11,617 nucleotides of DNA, taken from the NCBI GenBank assembly GCA_900552465.1, contig URZO01000121.1:1-11617 (forward strand). The letters are read 5' to 3'. The notes below the pieces were generated by a model, which was not told the DNA's origin, made no database searches, and saw only the letters and a program-made list of their open reading frames with translations. The DNA comes from an uncultured Parabacteroides sp. (GTDB taxonomy: Bacteria > Bacteroidota > Bacteroidia > Bacteroidales > Tannerellaceae). The stretch's first letter is position 1. The number at the start of each line of letters is the position of its first letter. Position numbers and translations under genes: made by a program. Shown in pieces: positions 1-6,522 of this stretch.

Positions 1-45
1 CTTTGTTAACCTTAAATCTAATACTATTATGAAAAAACCACGATG

Positions 46-76
46 CAAAGATACGGGATTTTCCGAATTTGTCAAT
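46..76 (-). promoter_or_regulatory. Outward-facing Bacteroidetes-type promoter
   Basis: Read on the minus strand, positions 53-46 are TATCTTTG, an exact match to the Bacteroidetes -7 element TAnnTTTG. An ATTG at 76-73 lies 19 bases upstream, at the usual place of the -33 element. Transcription would run leftward out of the window, so a divergent gene presumably starts just beyond position 1. The gene itself is not visible. Confidence 0.6.
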
Positions 77-95
77 AGTTAAAATGCTAATTTGT

Positions 96-125
96 GTTGT
101 ACAGCATATAAGAAAATTTAATTTG
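96..125 (+). promoter_or_regulatory. Candidate promoter of the first GIN unit
   Basis: GTTG at 96-99 and TTAATTTG at 118-125 are 18 bases apart and resemble the Bacteroidetes -33 (TTTG) and -7 (TAnnTTTG) elements. The -7 element has one mismatch. It would leave a leader of about 70 bases before the ATG at 204. This is the best candidate in the gap but not a perfect one. Confidence 0.35.
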
Positions 126-164
126 AAAAATAATAAAGAATATATGCAACCGTCACCCTGCCCT

Positions 165-188
165 GTTCGTCTTTAAAAGAAAACGAAC
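165..188 (+). other. Imperfect palindrome in the leader of GIN gene 1
   Basis: GTTCGT at 165-170 pairs with ACGAAC at 183-188. Two further T-A pairs inside the A/T-rich centre extend the symmetry. It lies 15 bases before the start codon at 204 and downstream of the candidate promoter. It could be a leader hairpin affecting translation or an operator for a dimeric regulator. The sequence alone does not decide between these. Confidence 0.4.
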
Positions 189-203
189 AAAAAAGCATAA
201 GAC

Positions 204-1001
204 ATGAAAACAAAAGCATTTTACTTTATCGCCTGTATCCTGCTAATGACTACAAACGGGTTTGCCCAGAAGAATACGATAAAAGGGGACGGATACATCA
301 CGACGAAAGAAATATCCATATCCGATTACGATGAGATTTCGTATGTCGGGAGAATGGACATCGAATACGAACAGTCCAACGCTTCACCCTACCTGAAAAT
401 AACAGTAGATGAAAACATCCTGTCCAATCTTGAAATCAAGGTAAAGGGCAAGACGCTAATCATCCAGCCCAAAAGCAGTGGATTTTCACGCAGCCTGAAC
501 CTCCAACCAACTGTTTGCGAAATAAAAACAAACTCACGGAGTCTAAAAGAGATAAGTGCTGTCGGTAGCGGTGAATTCACAGTGACAAGCTCTCTCAAAG
601 TTGACAAAATAGAAGTCAGCATCGCCGGAAGCAGTACGGTAAACTTCAACAAGCTATTGGAAGCACGTAAAGTAGAATTTAGTGTTGCCGGATCGGGAGA
701 CCTGAATGCAAGCAAATTGAAAGTAGACAATATGGATTGTAGTGTTGCCGGAAGCGGTAATATCGTACTTAAAGGAGAAGCCGAACGGGGTAATATGAGC
801 GTCGCGGGAGGCGGAGATATCAAAGCATTCGGCTGCACGGTCAGAAAAGCAGAATGCAGCGTTGCCGGCGGTGGTAATATCGAGGTCTTTGCATCCGAAC
901 AATTGGATGCCAGCATAGCCGGAGGCGGACACATCCGTTACGAAGGAGAACCGGAACTCAGCAAAAGCGTTGTAGGCGGAGGTTCTATCAAGAAAAATTA
1001 A
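204..1001 (+). CDS. GIN-domain (DUF2807) secreted protein, paralog 1
   Basis: This is a 265-residue exported protein of the head-GIN-domain family (DUF2807), described as putative adhesin-like; no biochemical role can be read from the sequence. Residues 1-21 form a signal peptide with probable cleavage after GFA. Residues 25-115 hold the first half of the domain, including the ITVDENILSNLEI stretch shared with the next two genes. From about residue 119 a glycine motif recurs every 18-21 residues (GSGEF, AGSST, AGSGD, AGSGN, AGGGD, AGGGN, AGGGH, VGGGS), as expected for successive rungs of a beta-helical or beta-prism fold. The protein should end up in the periplasm or on the surface. The ATG at 204 is chosen because the signal peptide begins there. 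The next paralog starts 23 bases after the stop, so the two are probably co-transcribed. Confidence 0.9.
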   Translation: MKTKAFYFIACILLMTTNGFAQKNTIKGDGYITTKEISISDYDEISYVGRMDIEYEQSNASPYLKITVDENILSNLEIKVKGKTLIIQPKSSGFSRSLNLQPTVCEIKTNSRSLKEISAVGSGEFTVTSSLKVDKIEVSIAGSSTVNFNKLLEARKVEFSVAGSGDLNASKLKVDNMDCSVAGSGNIVLKGEAERGNMSVAGGGDIKAFGCTVRKAECSVAGGGNIEVFASEQLDASIAGGGHIRYEGEPELSKSVVGGGSIKKN

Positions 1002-1024
1002 TCAATCATAATACGAAGAAAGCG

Positions 1025-1858
1025 ATGAAAACAAAACTAATCACATTAGCAACTCTGTTCTTTTTATGTGTAACGGCCGGATATGCCAAAGATATAAAAG
1101 GCAACGGTACTATCATTACCAAAGATATCCAAATATCCGACTACACCGAACTCCGTATCGGCGGAAACATCAACATGGACGGAAATAACTTCTTTTCTTC
1201 AAAAGGAGGAAACAGGGGCCCGGTCTTTAACTACATGCAGAACGCCGGAAAATCATCCTTGCAAATCACAATTGACGAGAATCTGCTTTCGCAACTGGAG
1301 ATCAGCGTATCTAACGGATGTTTGAATATCCGGACCAGTAACAAAGACAGACTCTTTCCGACAAAACTTATCATCAACAGCAGTTCGGCCAAGTTGGAAG
1401 AAGTTAAAATAAGCGGATGTGTCGATTTTATACTTCAAAATGATTTTACGGGCGATAACCTGAAAATGGATATATCCGGGTCTGGGGACATCTACCTAAA
1501 CAAATCAGTACGCATCGCAAACACATACGAGATAAAAGTCAGTGGGTCCGGCGATATGAAAGCAAACAACCTGACATGCCAGAACATCAAAGCATCGGTT
1601 TCCGGTTCCGGCGACCTGGGCCTGAAAGGGAAAGCGGACAGCGGCGAATATAAGGTAACGGGTAGCGGAGATATCCACGCATACGGATTTATCGTCAAAG
1701 ACCTGAGATGCAAGGTGAGCGGCAGTGGAGATATTGAAGCACACGCAACCGAAACGTTGGACGCTTCTGCCTCCGGAAGCGGCGACATCCGGTATAAAGG
1801 ATATCCCAGAGCCGATATACGCAGTTCTGGATCCGGAGATATCAAACGCATAAAATAG
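1025..1858 (+). CDS. GIN-domain (DUF2807) secreted protein, paralog 2
   Basis: This 277-residue protein is the most regular of the four paralogs. A signal peptide spans residues 1-21 (cleavage after GYA). The C-terminal half carries seven near-identical glycine motifs of SGSGD or TGSGD type at about residues 151, 173, 193, 212, 232, 251 and 269, a rung spacing of about 20. Compared with its neighbours it has an extra polar, Gly/Asn/Ser-rich insertion at about residues 51-76, before the shared ITIDENLLSQLEI stretch. GAAGAAAG just ahead of the ATG may serve as ribosome binding site. The gene follows paralog 1 by 23 bases and is followed by a strong terminator, so it closes the first unit. An exported structural or adhesin-like role is inferred from the family only. 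Confidence 0.9.
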   Translation: MKTKLITLATLFFLCVTAGYAKDIKGNGTIITKDIQISDYTELRIGGNINMDGNNFFSSKGGNRGPVFNYMQNAGKSSLQITIDENLLSQLEISVSNGCLNIRTSNKDRLFPTKLIINSSSAKLEEVKISGCVDFILQNDFTGDNLKMDISGSGDIYLNKSVRIANTYEIKVSGSGDMKANNLTCQNIKASVSGSGDLGLKGKADSGEYKVTGSGDIHAYGFIVKDLRCKVSGSGDIEAHATETLDASASGSGDIRYKGYPRADIRSSGSGDIKRIK

Positions 1859-1874
1859 ACTGAATATACTATGT

Positions 1875-1923
1875 AAAACACCTGTAATTATCAGCAAATG
1901 AACCGATAATTACAGGTGTTTTT
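1875..1923 (+). terminator. Rho-independent terminator after GIN genes 1 and 2
   Basis: Positions 1875-1892 and 1905-1922 are perfect 18-bp inverted repeats around a 12-base loop. The stem opens with four A and closes with a run of five T (1919-1923). The hairpin lies 16 bases after the stop of the second GIN gene and ahead of the promoter of the third. The A run on the other strand could make it work in both directions. Confidence 0.9.
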
Positions 1924-1948
1924 ATGCGTACTTTTACAAAAATCCTCC

Positions 1949-1956
1949 TACATTTG
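1949..1956 (+). promoter_or_regulatory. Promoter -7 element of the second GIN unit
   Basis: TACATTTG is an exact match to the Bacteroidetes -7 consensus TAnnTTTG. It sits just after the terminator and about 50 bases before the ATG at 2008. I see no clear TTTG at the -33 distance. The position between a terminator and a start codon supports a separate promoter for GIN genes 3 and 4. Confidence 0.55.
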
Positions 1957-2007
1957 TAACCAGGGCGCGACAGATGCGTCTAAAAGTATAATATAAAGAA
2001 GATATAC

Positions 2008-2793
2008 ATGAAAACAAAAGGACTATTAGCGATTGCTTTCCTGCTGGGAATATTTTTCTCCGCCCAGGCAGCAGACCATGTAAAAGGAAATGGAAAACTC
2101 TCAACCAAGAAAATAACCGTAGGCGATTATAACGCAATTAAAATAGACGGAGTGATCGACTTCAACTACGAACAGTCGGATGCAACCCCTTACCTCGAAG
2201 TGACAGTAGACGAGAACCTGCATCCTTATGTTAACATTGACATAAAAGACCGCGAACTGACGGTCAGCTTTAAAGGAGCCAAGGTAGACCACTTCACCAA
2301 GTTCATCGTCAAGACCAACTCCAAATGGCTGAAAGAAGTAAAAGCCGCCGGTAATGCAAATTTCATGATTAACAGCAAGCTGACCGGTGACGAACTGAAG
2401 ATCAAGGCAAACTCCAACTGCCTCGTCCAGCTGAAGGAAAAGGTTGAAATAGGCAAACTCGACCTGAATGTATCGGGCAGTGCCAATATGGTTGTCAACA
2501 ACTTGCAGGCCGACAAGCTGGAATGCAGCATCAACGGTTCAGGCACAATCAACCTGAAAGCAGGAAAAGCCGGTGAGGCGGATTACAGTATCACGACCGA
2601 TGGCGAGATCATGGCATTCGGCGTTGCCGTACCCGAAGTCAACTGTAAGATTACCGGTAAAGGTTCCGCCCAGGTCCATCCTACCGAAAATCTGAAAGCG
2701 ACGATTGTCGGTAAGGGTAATATCCGCTATAAAGGTCCGACGGCCGTACAGCAGAAAGTGATTGGAAAAGGAACGGTAGAAGAAGAAAAATAG
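2008..2793 (+). CDS. GIN-domain (DUF2807) secreted protein, paralog 3
   Basis: A 261-residue exported GIN-domain protein with a signal peptide at residues 1-21 (cleavage after AQA). The N-terminal half aligns closely with paralog 1: FNYEQSDATPYLEVTVDEN corresponds to IEYEQSNASPYLKITVDEN there. The glycine rungs of the C-terminal half are more degenerate than in paralogs 1 and 2: AGNAN, NSNCL, SGSAN, NGSGT, TTDGE, TGKGS, VGKGN, IGKGT. Several serine or aspartate positions are replaced by lysine, alanine or asparagine. AAGAAG lies a few bases before the ATG and may act as ribosome binding site. Only one base separates its stop from the ATG of paralog 4, which suggests translational coupling. 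The family assignment is firm; the function is unknown. Confidence 0.9.
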   Translation: MKTKGLLAIAFLLGIFFSAQAADHVKGNGKLSTKKITVGDYNAIKIDGVIDFNYEQSDATPYLEVTVDENLHPYVNIDIKDRELTVSFKGAKVDHFTKFIVKTNSKWLKEVKAAGNANFMINSKLTGDELKIKANSNCLVQLKEKVEIGKLDLNVSGSANMVVNNLQADKLECSINGSGTINLKAGKAGEADYSITTDGEIMAFGVAVPEVNCKITGKGSAQVHPTENLKATIVGKGNIRYKGPTAVQQKVIGKGTVEEEK

Positions 2794-2794
2794 C

Positions 2795-3580
2795 ATGAAA
2801 ACGAAAGTATCTTTATTAGCGCTCTTGTGCATCCTCTTCGTGATGTCCGGCTGTTCACGTATTATCAGGGGAGACGGGAAAGTGGAAACCATTCATGTGC
2901 CTGTCGGAGAATACGACGAGCTGTCCGTAGCCTGCCCAACCGGTAAAATTCATTACGCGCAGGAGGAAGGAGCTGCCGCTTTGTCGATTACGACAGACCA
3001 CAACGTCTATGACATGCTCGAAGTATATGTAAGCGACAAGACATTAGTCATCAAGCTCAAAGACGCTTATAAAGAGAAGTTCATCTGGCCGTCCGAATTT
3101 ACGGTCCGGGCAAGTTCCGAAAAGATGAAAGAGATCAGTCTCGCCGGCAAAGCCGAAATCAACCTGGACGGCCCGTACACGGCCGATAAACTGGAGATAT
3201 CGGTAGCCGGTTCAGGCACGATCAACCTTAACGACCGGATCGAGGTGGACAAACTCTCCACCAGCTTAGCGGGAAGTTCGACCATCAACGGCAAAAACCT
3301 GGATGTGGGCACGCTTGCATGCGAAGTGGCTGGTTCGGGCACTTACCTGTTGGGAGGAACCGCTAAAAAGGTTTCTTACGAAGTAGCCGGAAAGGGCCGA
3401 GTCAAGGCATACGACCTGAAAGCGGAGAACGTCTCTTGCGAAGTGGCCGGTTTCGGGATATTTAATGTATGTGCCAGCAACAACCTCAGCGTAGAAGCGG
3501 CCGGATTTATCAAAATCAGCTACAAAGGAAATCCGGATCTCTCTACAGAAGGAATAGTCATGGCACGAAAGGCAGACTGA
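2795..3580 (+). CDS. GIN-domain (DUF2807) lipoprotein, paralog 4
   Basis: This 261-residue paralog differs from the other three in its export signal. Residues 1-20 end in the lipobox MSGC, so Cys20 should be lipidated and the protein anchored to a membrane, probably the outer membrane. The glycine rungs follow an AG pattern (AGKAE, AGSGT, AGSST, AGSGT, AGKGR, AGFGI, AGFIK), and the last glycine motif found at the C-terminus of the others is missing; the protein ends in IVMARKAD. The shared KISYKGNPDLS stretch corresponds to HIRYEGEPELS in paralog 1. It starts one base after the stop of paralog 3, so it is very probably translated from the same message. Its stop codon faces the convergent epimerase gene across 4 bases. 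Confidence 0.88.
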   Translation: MKTKVSLLALLCILFVMSGCSRIIRGDGKVETIHVPVGEYDELSVACPTGKIHYAQEEGAAALSITTDHNVYDMLEVYVSDKTLVIKLKDAYKEKFIWPSEFTVRASSEKMKEISLAGKAEINLDGPYTADKLEISVAGSGTINLNDRIEVDKLSTSLAGSSTINGKNLDVGTLACEVAGSGTYLLGGTAKKVSYEVAGKGRVKAYDLKAENVSCEVAGFGIFNVCASNNLSVEAAGFIKISYKGNPDLSTEGIVMARKAD

Positions 3581-3584
3581 CCTT

Positions 3585-4595
3585 CTACAGCCAGCCTTCT
3601 TTCCTGTACCATTCGATACTTTCTTCCAGCCCGCGACGTAGCGGATAAGCCGGAACAAAGCCAAGTTCATCCCGAAGCGGCGTAACGTCACAAATCCAGT
3701 TACGCTGTTTCAGGATTATATATTTATCCGTATTCAGCGTCATGCTCTTCTTCAACAGCCTGCCTACCCATTCCGAGCATAGGCAGGCAACATGTACCAA
3801 CCCCATCGGAACCCGGGCACGCAGAACATGCTTCTTCTGCAATATATCCTGAATCATCCGGGCAAACGACTCGTCCGTATAGACATCGCCGTCCGCCACA
3901 AAGTAATGGCGGTTTCGGATAGCCTCGTTCTCCAATGCCAGGAAAGCGACGGTAGCCAGATCTTTTACATATATAAAGGTAATGCGCTGCGGCGTCAGAC
4001 CGGCGGTAAAGTCAAAACCGGACTGCACACTTTTAATCTCCACAAAATAATCCTTCTCGCCCGGCCCGTACACGCCTGTCGGACGCAGGATGACATACGG
4101 GAAATGGGGTTGCTGCCGCAGGTAGTTCTCCGCCTCCAACTTGCTCTTTCCATAGGCTGTGTCAGGCAATTGCGGATCGTCCGGCGAGATCGGGCGGAAT
4201 GTCTTCTCATCCCCACGCCCGTAACTGCTCAGGCTGCTCATCAGCAAGAACTTCTCCGGCTTGCAACCGGACGCGGCAAGCGCTTCGATCAGATTGGCGG
4301 TATTCCCGGCATTGATACGGAAAAAGTTTTCTTTATTTAGCGTCTTTGTCAGTCCGGCATTATGGATCACATAATCCCAGGCGCCATGCTCGCGGGCAAA
4401 GTCGGCCAGCTGGGCAGTCAACGCTTCCCGGTCGGAATATTTCAGGTCGATAAAATGAATCCGTTCATCCTTCAGATTGGCACGGCTACTCGTCGGACGG
4501 ATGCCCGCCCACGTCTCATAGCCCCGGTCGAGCGCCTCTTTTACGAGGAAGCCGCCGATAAAACCACTTGCTCCGGTAATCAGTATCTTCTTCAT
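3585..4595 (-). CDS. NAD-dependent epimerase/dehydratase (extended SDR)
   Basis: A 336-residue cytosolic oxidoreductase of the extended short-chain dehydrogenase family. TGASGFIG at residues 7-14 is the TGxxGxxG nucleotide-binding motif of the Rossmann fold. MSSLSSYG at 119-126 supplies the catalytic serine region, and YGKSK at 148-152 is the YxxxK active site. RPTGVYGPG at 171-179 is typical of epimerases and dehydratases acting on nucleotide sugars or 3-beta-hydroxysteroid-like substrates. The C-terminal part (about 240-336) would form the substrate domain, so the substrate cannot be named. I chose the ATG at 4595 because the motif follows normal N-terminal spacing there; a TTG at 4610 would add five residues and overlap the previous stop. 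It is the last gene of the metal-transport operon, 11 bases after the small membrane protein gene. Confidence 0.9.
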   Translation of the reverse strand: MKKILITGASGFIGGFLVKEALDRGYETWAGIRPTSSRANLKDERIHFIDLKYSDREALTAQLADFAREHGAWDYVIHNAGLTKTLNKENFFRINAGNTANLIEALAASGCKPEKFLLMSSLSSYGRGDEKTFRPISPDDPQLPDTAYGKSKLEAENYLRQQPHFPYVILRPTGVYGPGEKDYFVEIKSVQSGFDFTAGLTPQRITFIYVKDLATVAFLALENEAIRNRHYFVADGDVYTDESFARMIQDILQKKHVLRARVPMGLVHVACLCSEWVGRLLKKSMTLNTDKYIILKQRNWICDVTPLRDELGFVPAYPLRRGLEESIEWYRKEGWL

Positions 4596-4606
4596 GATTG
4601 TAATTG

Positions 4607-4807
4607 TCAATTCTTTTTAATGTAATAGGTATAGTAGTACAACAGCAAACCGATCCAGTTCAACACGATTATAGTCAGAATCCAAAGAATCTTCTGTCCA
4701 CGCGTGATGAATGGATTCTGCCTCACGGCGGTAATGCCGAAAAGAATCACTGCGATGCCGATGATATATCCGATCTCCGGCAAACTTATCCAACAAAGGT
4801 TACTCAT
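4607..4807 (-). CDS. Small two-helix membrane protein, PLDc_N type
   Basis: A 66-residue integral membrane protein. Two hydrophobic helices are visible: residues about 11-28 (EIGYIIGIAVILFGITAV) and about 40-63. The second contains the W..T.I.LNWIG.LLYYY pattern typical of the PLDc_N domain, the membrane segment found ahead of cardiolipin synthase/phospholipase D catalytic domains and also as a free-standing small protein. Here no catalytic HKD motif follows, so it is not itself a phospholipase. The ATG lies inside the 3' end of the ABC ATPase gene, an 8-base overlap, which implies translational coupling. Whether it assists the transporter or the next gene is unknown. Confidence 0.8.
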   Translation of the reverse strand: MSNLCWISLPEIGYIIGIAVILFGITAVRQNPFITRGQKILWILTIIVLNWIGLLLYYYTYYIKKN

Positions 4808-5561
4808 GTTCGTGCTTTTTCAAAACCCGGTGCGGCAAGTCGCCATGTCCGATCAGTTCGATCGGGCAGGCATATTTCTCGCCCAGCCACTCTTCAGACA
4901 CATCCGCCCCGGGGTGGTAATGTAATGTTTCGTTTACACAGGCGATGTTCTTCACCATCGCCAATACGGTTCCGATGTCGTGCGAAACCAGGATGATCGC
5001 GCTCTCTTTATTAATCTCTTCCAATAACTTATAGAAATGAGACTCGAAGCGTTTGTCGACGTATGAGTTCGGTTCATCCAATATCAACACTTGCGGACGG
5101 GAAACGATAGAGCGTCCCAGCAGCACCCGTTGCAACTGTCCGCCGGACAGCTCGCCGATCGCCCGGCCAGCCAGTTCCTCCAGCCCCATCTTACCGATCA
5201 CCTCTTCCACCCGTTCTTTCTGGGACGGATTGTACGAGCGGAAAAGCCTTTTTTCCGAAGCAAGCCCGGAGGCGATCACCTCGCGCACGGAGATCGGGAA
5301 CTTCTTATCGATGTTATTCAGTTGGGGCAGGTAGCCTATCCGGAGAGAGGAGACAGCCTTGCCGTCCTCATAGAAACGGATCGTACCAGAAACGGGAGAC
5401 AACAGGCCGAGTATCACCTTCAGGAGCGTCGTCTTTCCACCCCCGTTAGGTCCGATAATCCCGAGGAAATCATCTTTCCAGACTGTCAGGGAGACGTCGC
5501 GCAAAACGGTTTTACTGCCGTACGCAGCCGTTACATGTTCTATGTCAATCAGTTTGTCCAT
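4800..5561 (-). CDS. znuC: Metal (zinc/manganese-type) ABC transporter ATP-binding protein
   Basis: A 253-residue ABC ATPase that would power metal-ion import from the cytoplasmic face of the inner membrane. All ATPase motifs are intact: Walker A GPNGGGKT at residues 37-44, Q-loop Gln80, signature LSGGQ at 138-142, Walker B with catalytic Glu163 in LILDEP, and the H-loop histidine at 194 in LVSHD. Assignment to the ZnuC/MntB-like group rests on the overall sequence (DIEHVTAAYGSKTVLRDVSL, SVREVIASGL) and on its neighbour: its start overlaps the end of the metal-binding protein gene by 17 bases. The C-terminal stretch after about residue 205 is rich in histidine and acidic residues (ending KKHEHE). 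No permease gene follows; the next gene encodes an unrelated small membrane protein. Zinc versus manganese cannot be settled from sequence. Confidence 0.9.
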   Translation of the reverse strand: MDKLIDIEHVTAAYGSKTVLRDVSLTVWKDDFLGIIGPNGGGKTTLLKVILGLLSPVSGTIRFYEDGKAVSSLRIGYLPQLNNIDKKFPISVREVIASGLASEKRLFRSYNPSQKERVEEVIGKMGLEELAGRAIGELSGGQLQRVLLGRSIVSRPQVLILDEPNSYVDKRFESHFYKLLEEINKESAIILVSHDIGTVLAMVKNIACVNETLHYHPGADVSEEWLGEKYACPIELIGHGDLPHRVLKKHEHE

Positions 5562-6453
5562 CAGCCAATGCTTTTGCTATATGAATCAGTTCCGTATTCC
5601 AATGATAATCCAGCGGATTGATGACCACCAGGCGGCAACCGGTTTCCTTTGCGATCAGTTCGGCATTCTTCCGGTCGAACTCCTGCTGGATAAAAACAAC
5701 TTTCGTATGATGCTCCTTGGCTGTCATAACCAACTGTTTCAGCTGGGCAGGCGAAGGCTCCTTCCCATCCATCTCGATGCAAAGCTGGGTAAGGTCGAAC
5801 TCGGCGGCAAAATAGGTCAGGGCCGGGTGATAGATAATGAATGTACGGTCGGTCAACGGATTGAGCAGCTGTCTGATCTCGGTGTCCGTCTCTTCGATCT
5901 CCGCCAGCAGATCGTTATAATTCTTCCAGTAATATTCGGTGTTCTCTTTATCCAGCTCGATAAAGGCATTGAGCGTATTCCAGGCAATCACTTTCGCCCC
6001 TTCTATGCAACTCCAGATATGCGGGTCGATACCTCCTGCATGGTGGTGATGGTGTCCGTTCCCGGCTTCATGCCCATGCCCCTCATGCTGATGTTCTTCT
6101 TCCGTATCCTTCATAAACTGCATACCCTGGGAGACATCGAATATCTTCAGATCTGGGTTATTCTCGCGTATCTTCTGCATCCACACCTGCTCGAAACCGA
6201 TATAACCGATTTGCAGGTAGGCAGCGCTCCGACCGATCTGCACCATCTGCTTCGGAGTCGGATCGTAGGTTTCGGGACTTTGCCCGGAAGGAACCACACA
6301 ATGAATGGTAAATTTATCTCCTGCAATCTTCTCGGCAAAAAAGCGCTGCGGCTCTATCGTCACCGTCACGACCTTTCCACCCGTCTGCTTTCCCCCGCAG
6401 GCGGGAAGCAGCAGCAAGACTGTCAAAAGAATATATATCCCGGTATATTTCAT
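5545..6453 (-). CDS. znuA: Metal ABC transporter substrate-binding lipoprotein
   Basis: A 302-residue periplasmic metal-binding protein of the ZnuA/cluster A-I family. The N-terminus ends in the lipobox LPAC with Cys19, so it is membrane-anchored. A His-rich acidic loop at residues 118-139 is typical of zinc-binding members. Probable metal ligands are His145 (IDPHIW), His209 (IYHPAL) and Asp282 (NPLD). The first ligand motif reads GQSPETYDPTP, with Glu61 where many family members carry histidine. I chose the ATG at 6453: it begins a normal lipoprotein signal, while the upstream in-frame extension to 6522 crosses the promoter element. The gene leads a four-gene overlapping operon with the ATPase, a small membrane protein and an epimerase. 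Confidence 0.92.
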   Translation of the reverse strand: MKYTGIYILLTVLLLLPACGGKQTGGKVVTVTIEPQRFFAEKIAGDKFTIHCVVPSGQSPETYDPTPKQMVQIGRSAAYLQIGYIGFEQVWMQKIRENNPDLKIFDVSQGMQFMKDTEEEHQHEGHGHEAGNGHHHHHAGGIDPHIWSCIEGAKVIAWNTLNAFIELDKENTEYYWKNYNDLLAEIEETDTEIRQLLNPLTDRTFIIYHPALTYFAAEFDLTQLCIEMDGKEPSPAQLKQLVMTAKEHHTKVVFIQQEFDRKNAELIAKETGCRLVVINPLDYHWNTELIHIAKALADGQTD

Positions 6454-6478
6454 CTTACTCTCTATTTTGACAAGATTA

Positions 6479-6486
6479 CAAAGATA
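6479..6486 (-). promoter_or_regulatory. Promoter -7 element of the metal-transport operon
   Basis: On the minus strand positions 6486-6479 read TATCTTTG, an exact TAnnTTTG element. It lies 25 bases ahead of the ATG at 6453, leaving a short leader containing a GAGAG stretch. No clear TTTG is seen at the -33 distance, as might be expected if an activator or repressor contributes. It also supports the downstream start of the binding-protein gene. Confidence 0.5.
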
Positions 6487-6512
6487 GGAACAATCCGGCA
6501 AATACACATACC

Positions 6513-6522
6513 ATGCATGCAT
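6513..6522. promoter_or_regulatory. Perfect palindrome upstream of the metal operon promoter
   Basis: ATGCATGCAT is a perfect 10-bp palindrome located 26 bases upstream of the -7 element of the metal operon. The position suits an operator for a metal-sensing regulator such as a Fur/Zur-type protein, but the sequence does not match a consensus I can name. A 10-bp palindrome in A/T-rich DNA can also occur by chance. Confidence 0.25.

Noticed and set aside
29..82. Plus-strand 17-codon frame beginning MKKPRC
   Set aside because: It overlaps the outward promoter and has no visible ribosome binding site or plus-strand promoter upstream.
389..934. Minus-strand frame with repeated PPPATL motifs
   Set aside because: The repeats are the reverse complement of the glycine-rung codons of GIN gene 1, not an independent protein.
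204..3580. Recombination or phase-variation cassette among the four similar GIN genes
   Set aside because: There are no inverted repeats flanking promoters or genes and no invertase, and nucleotide identity appears too diverged for shuffling.
6454..6522. N-terminal extension of the metal-binding protein to 6522
   Set aside because: The extension covers the TATCTTTG promoter element and would bury the lipoprotein signal 23 residues inside the protein.
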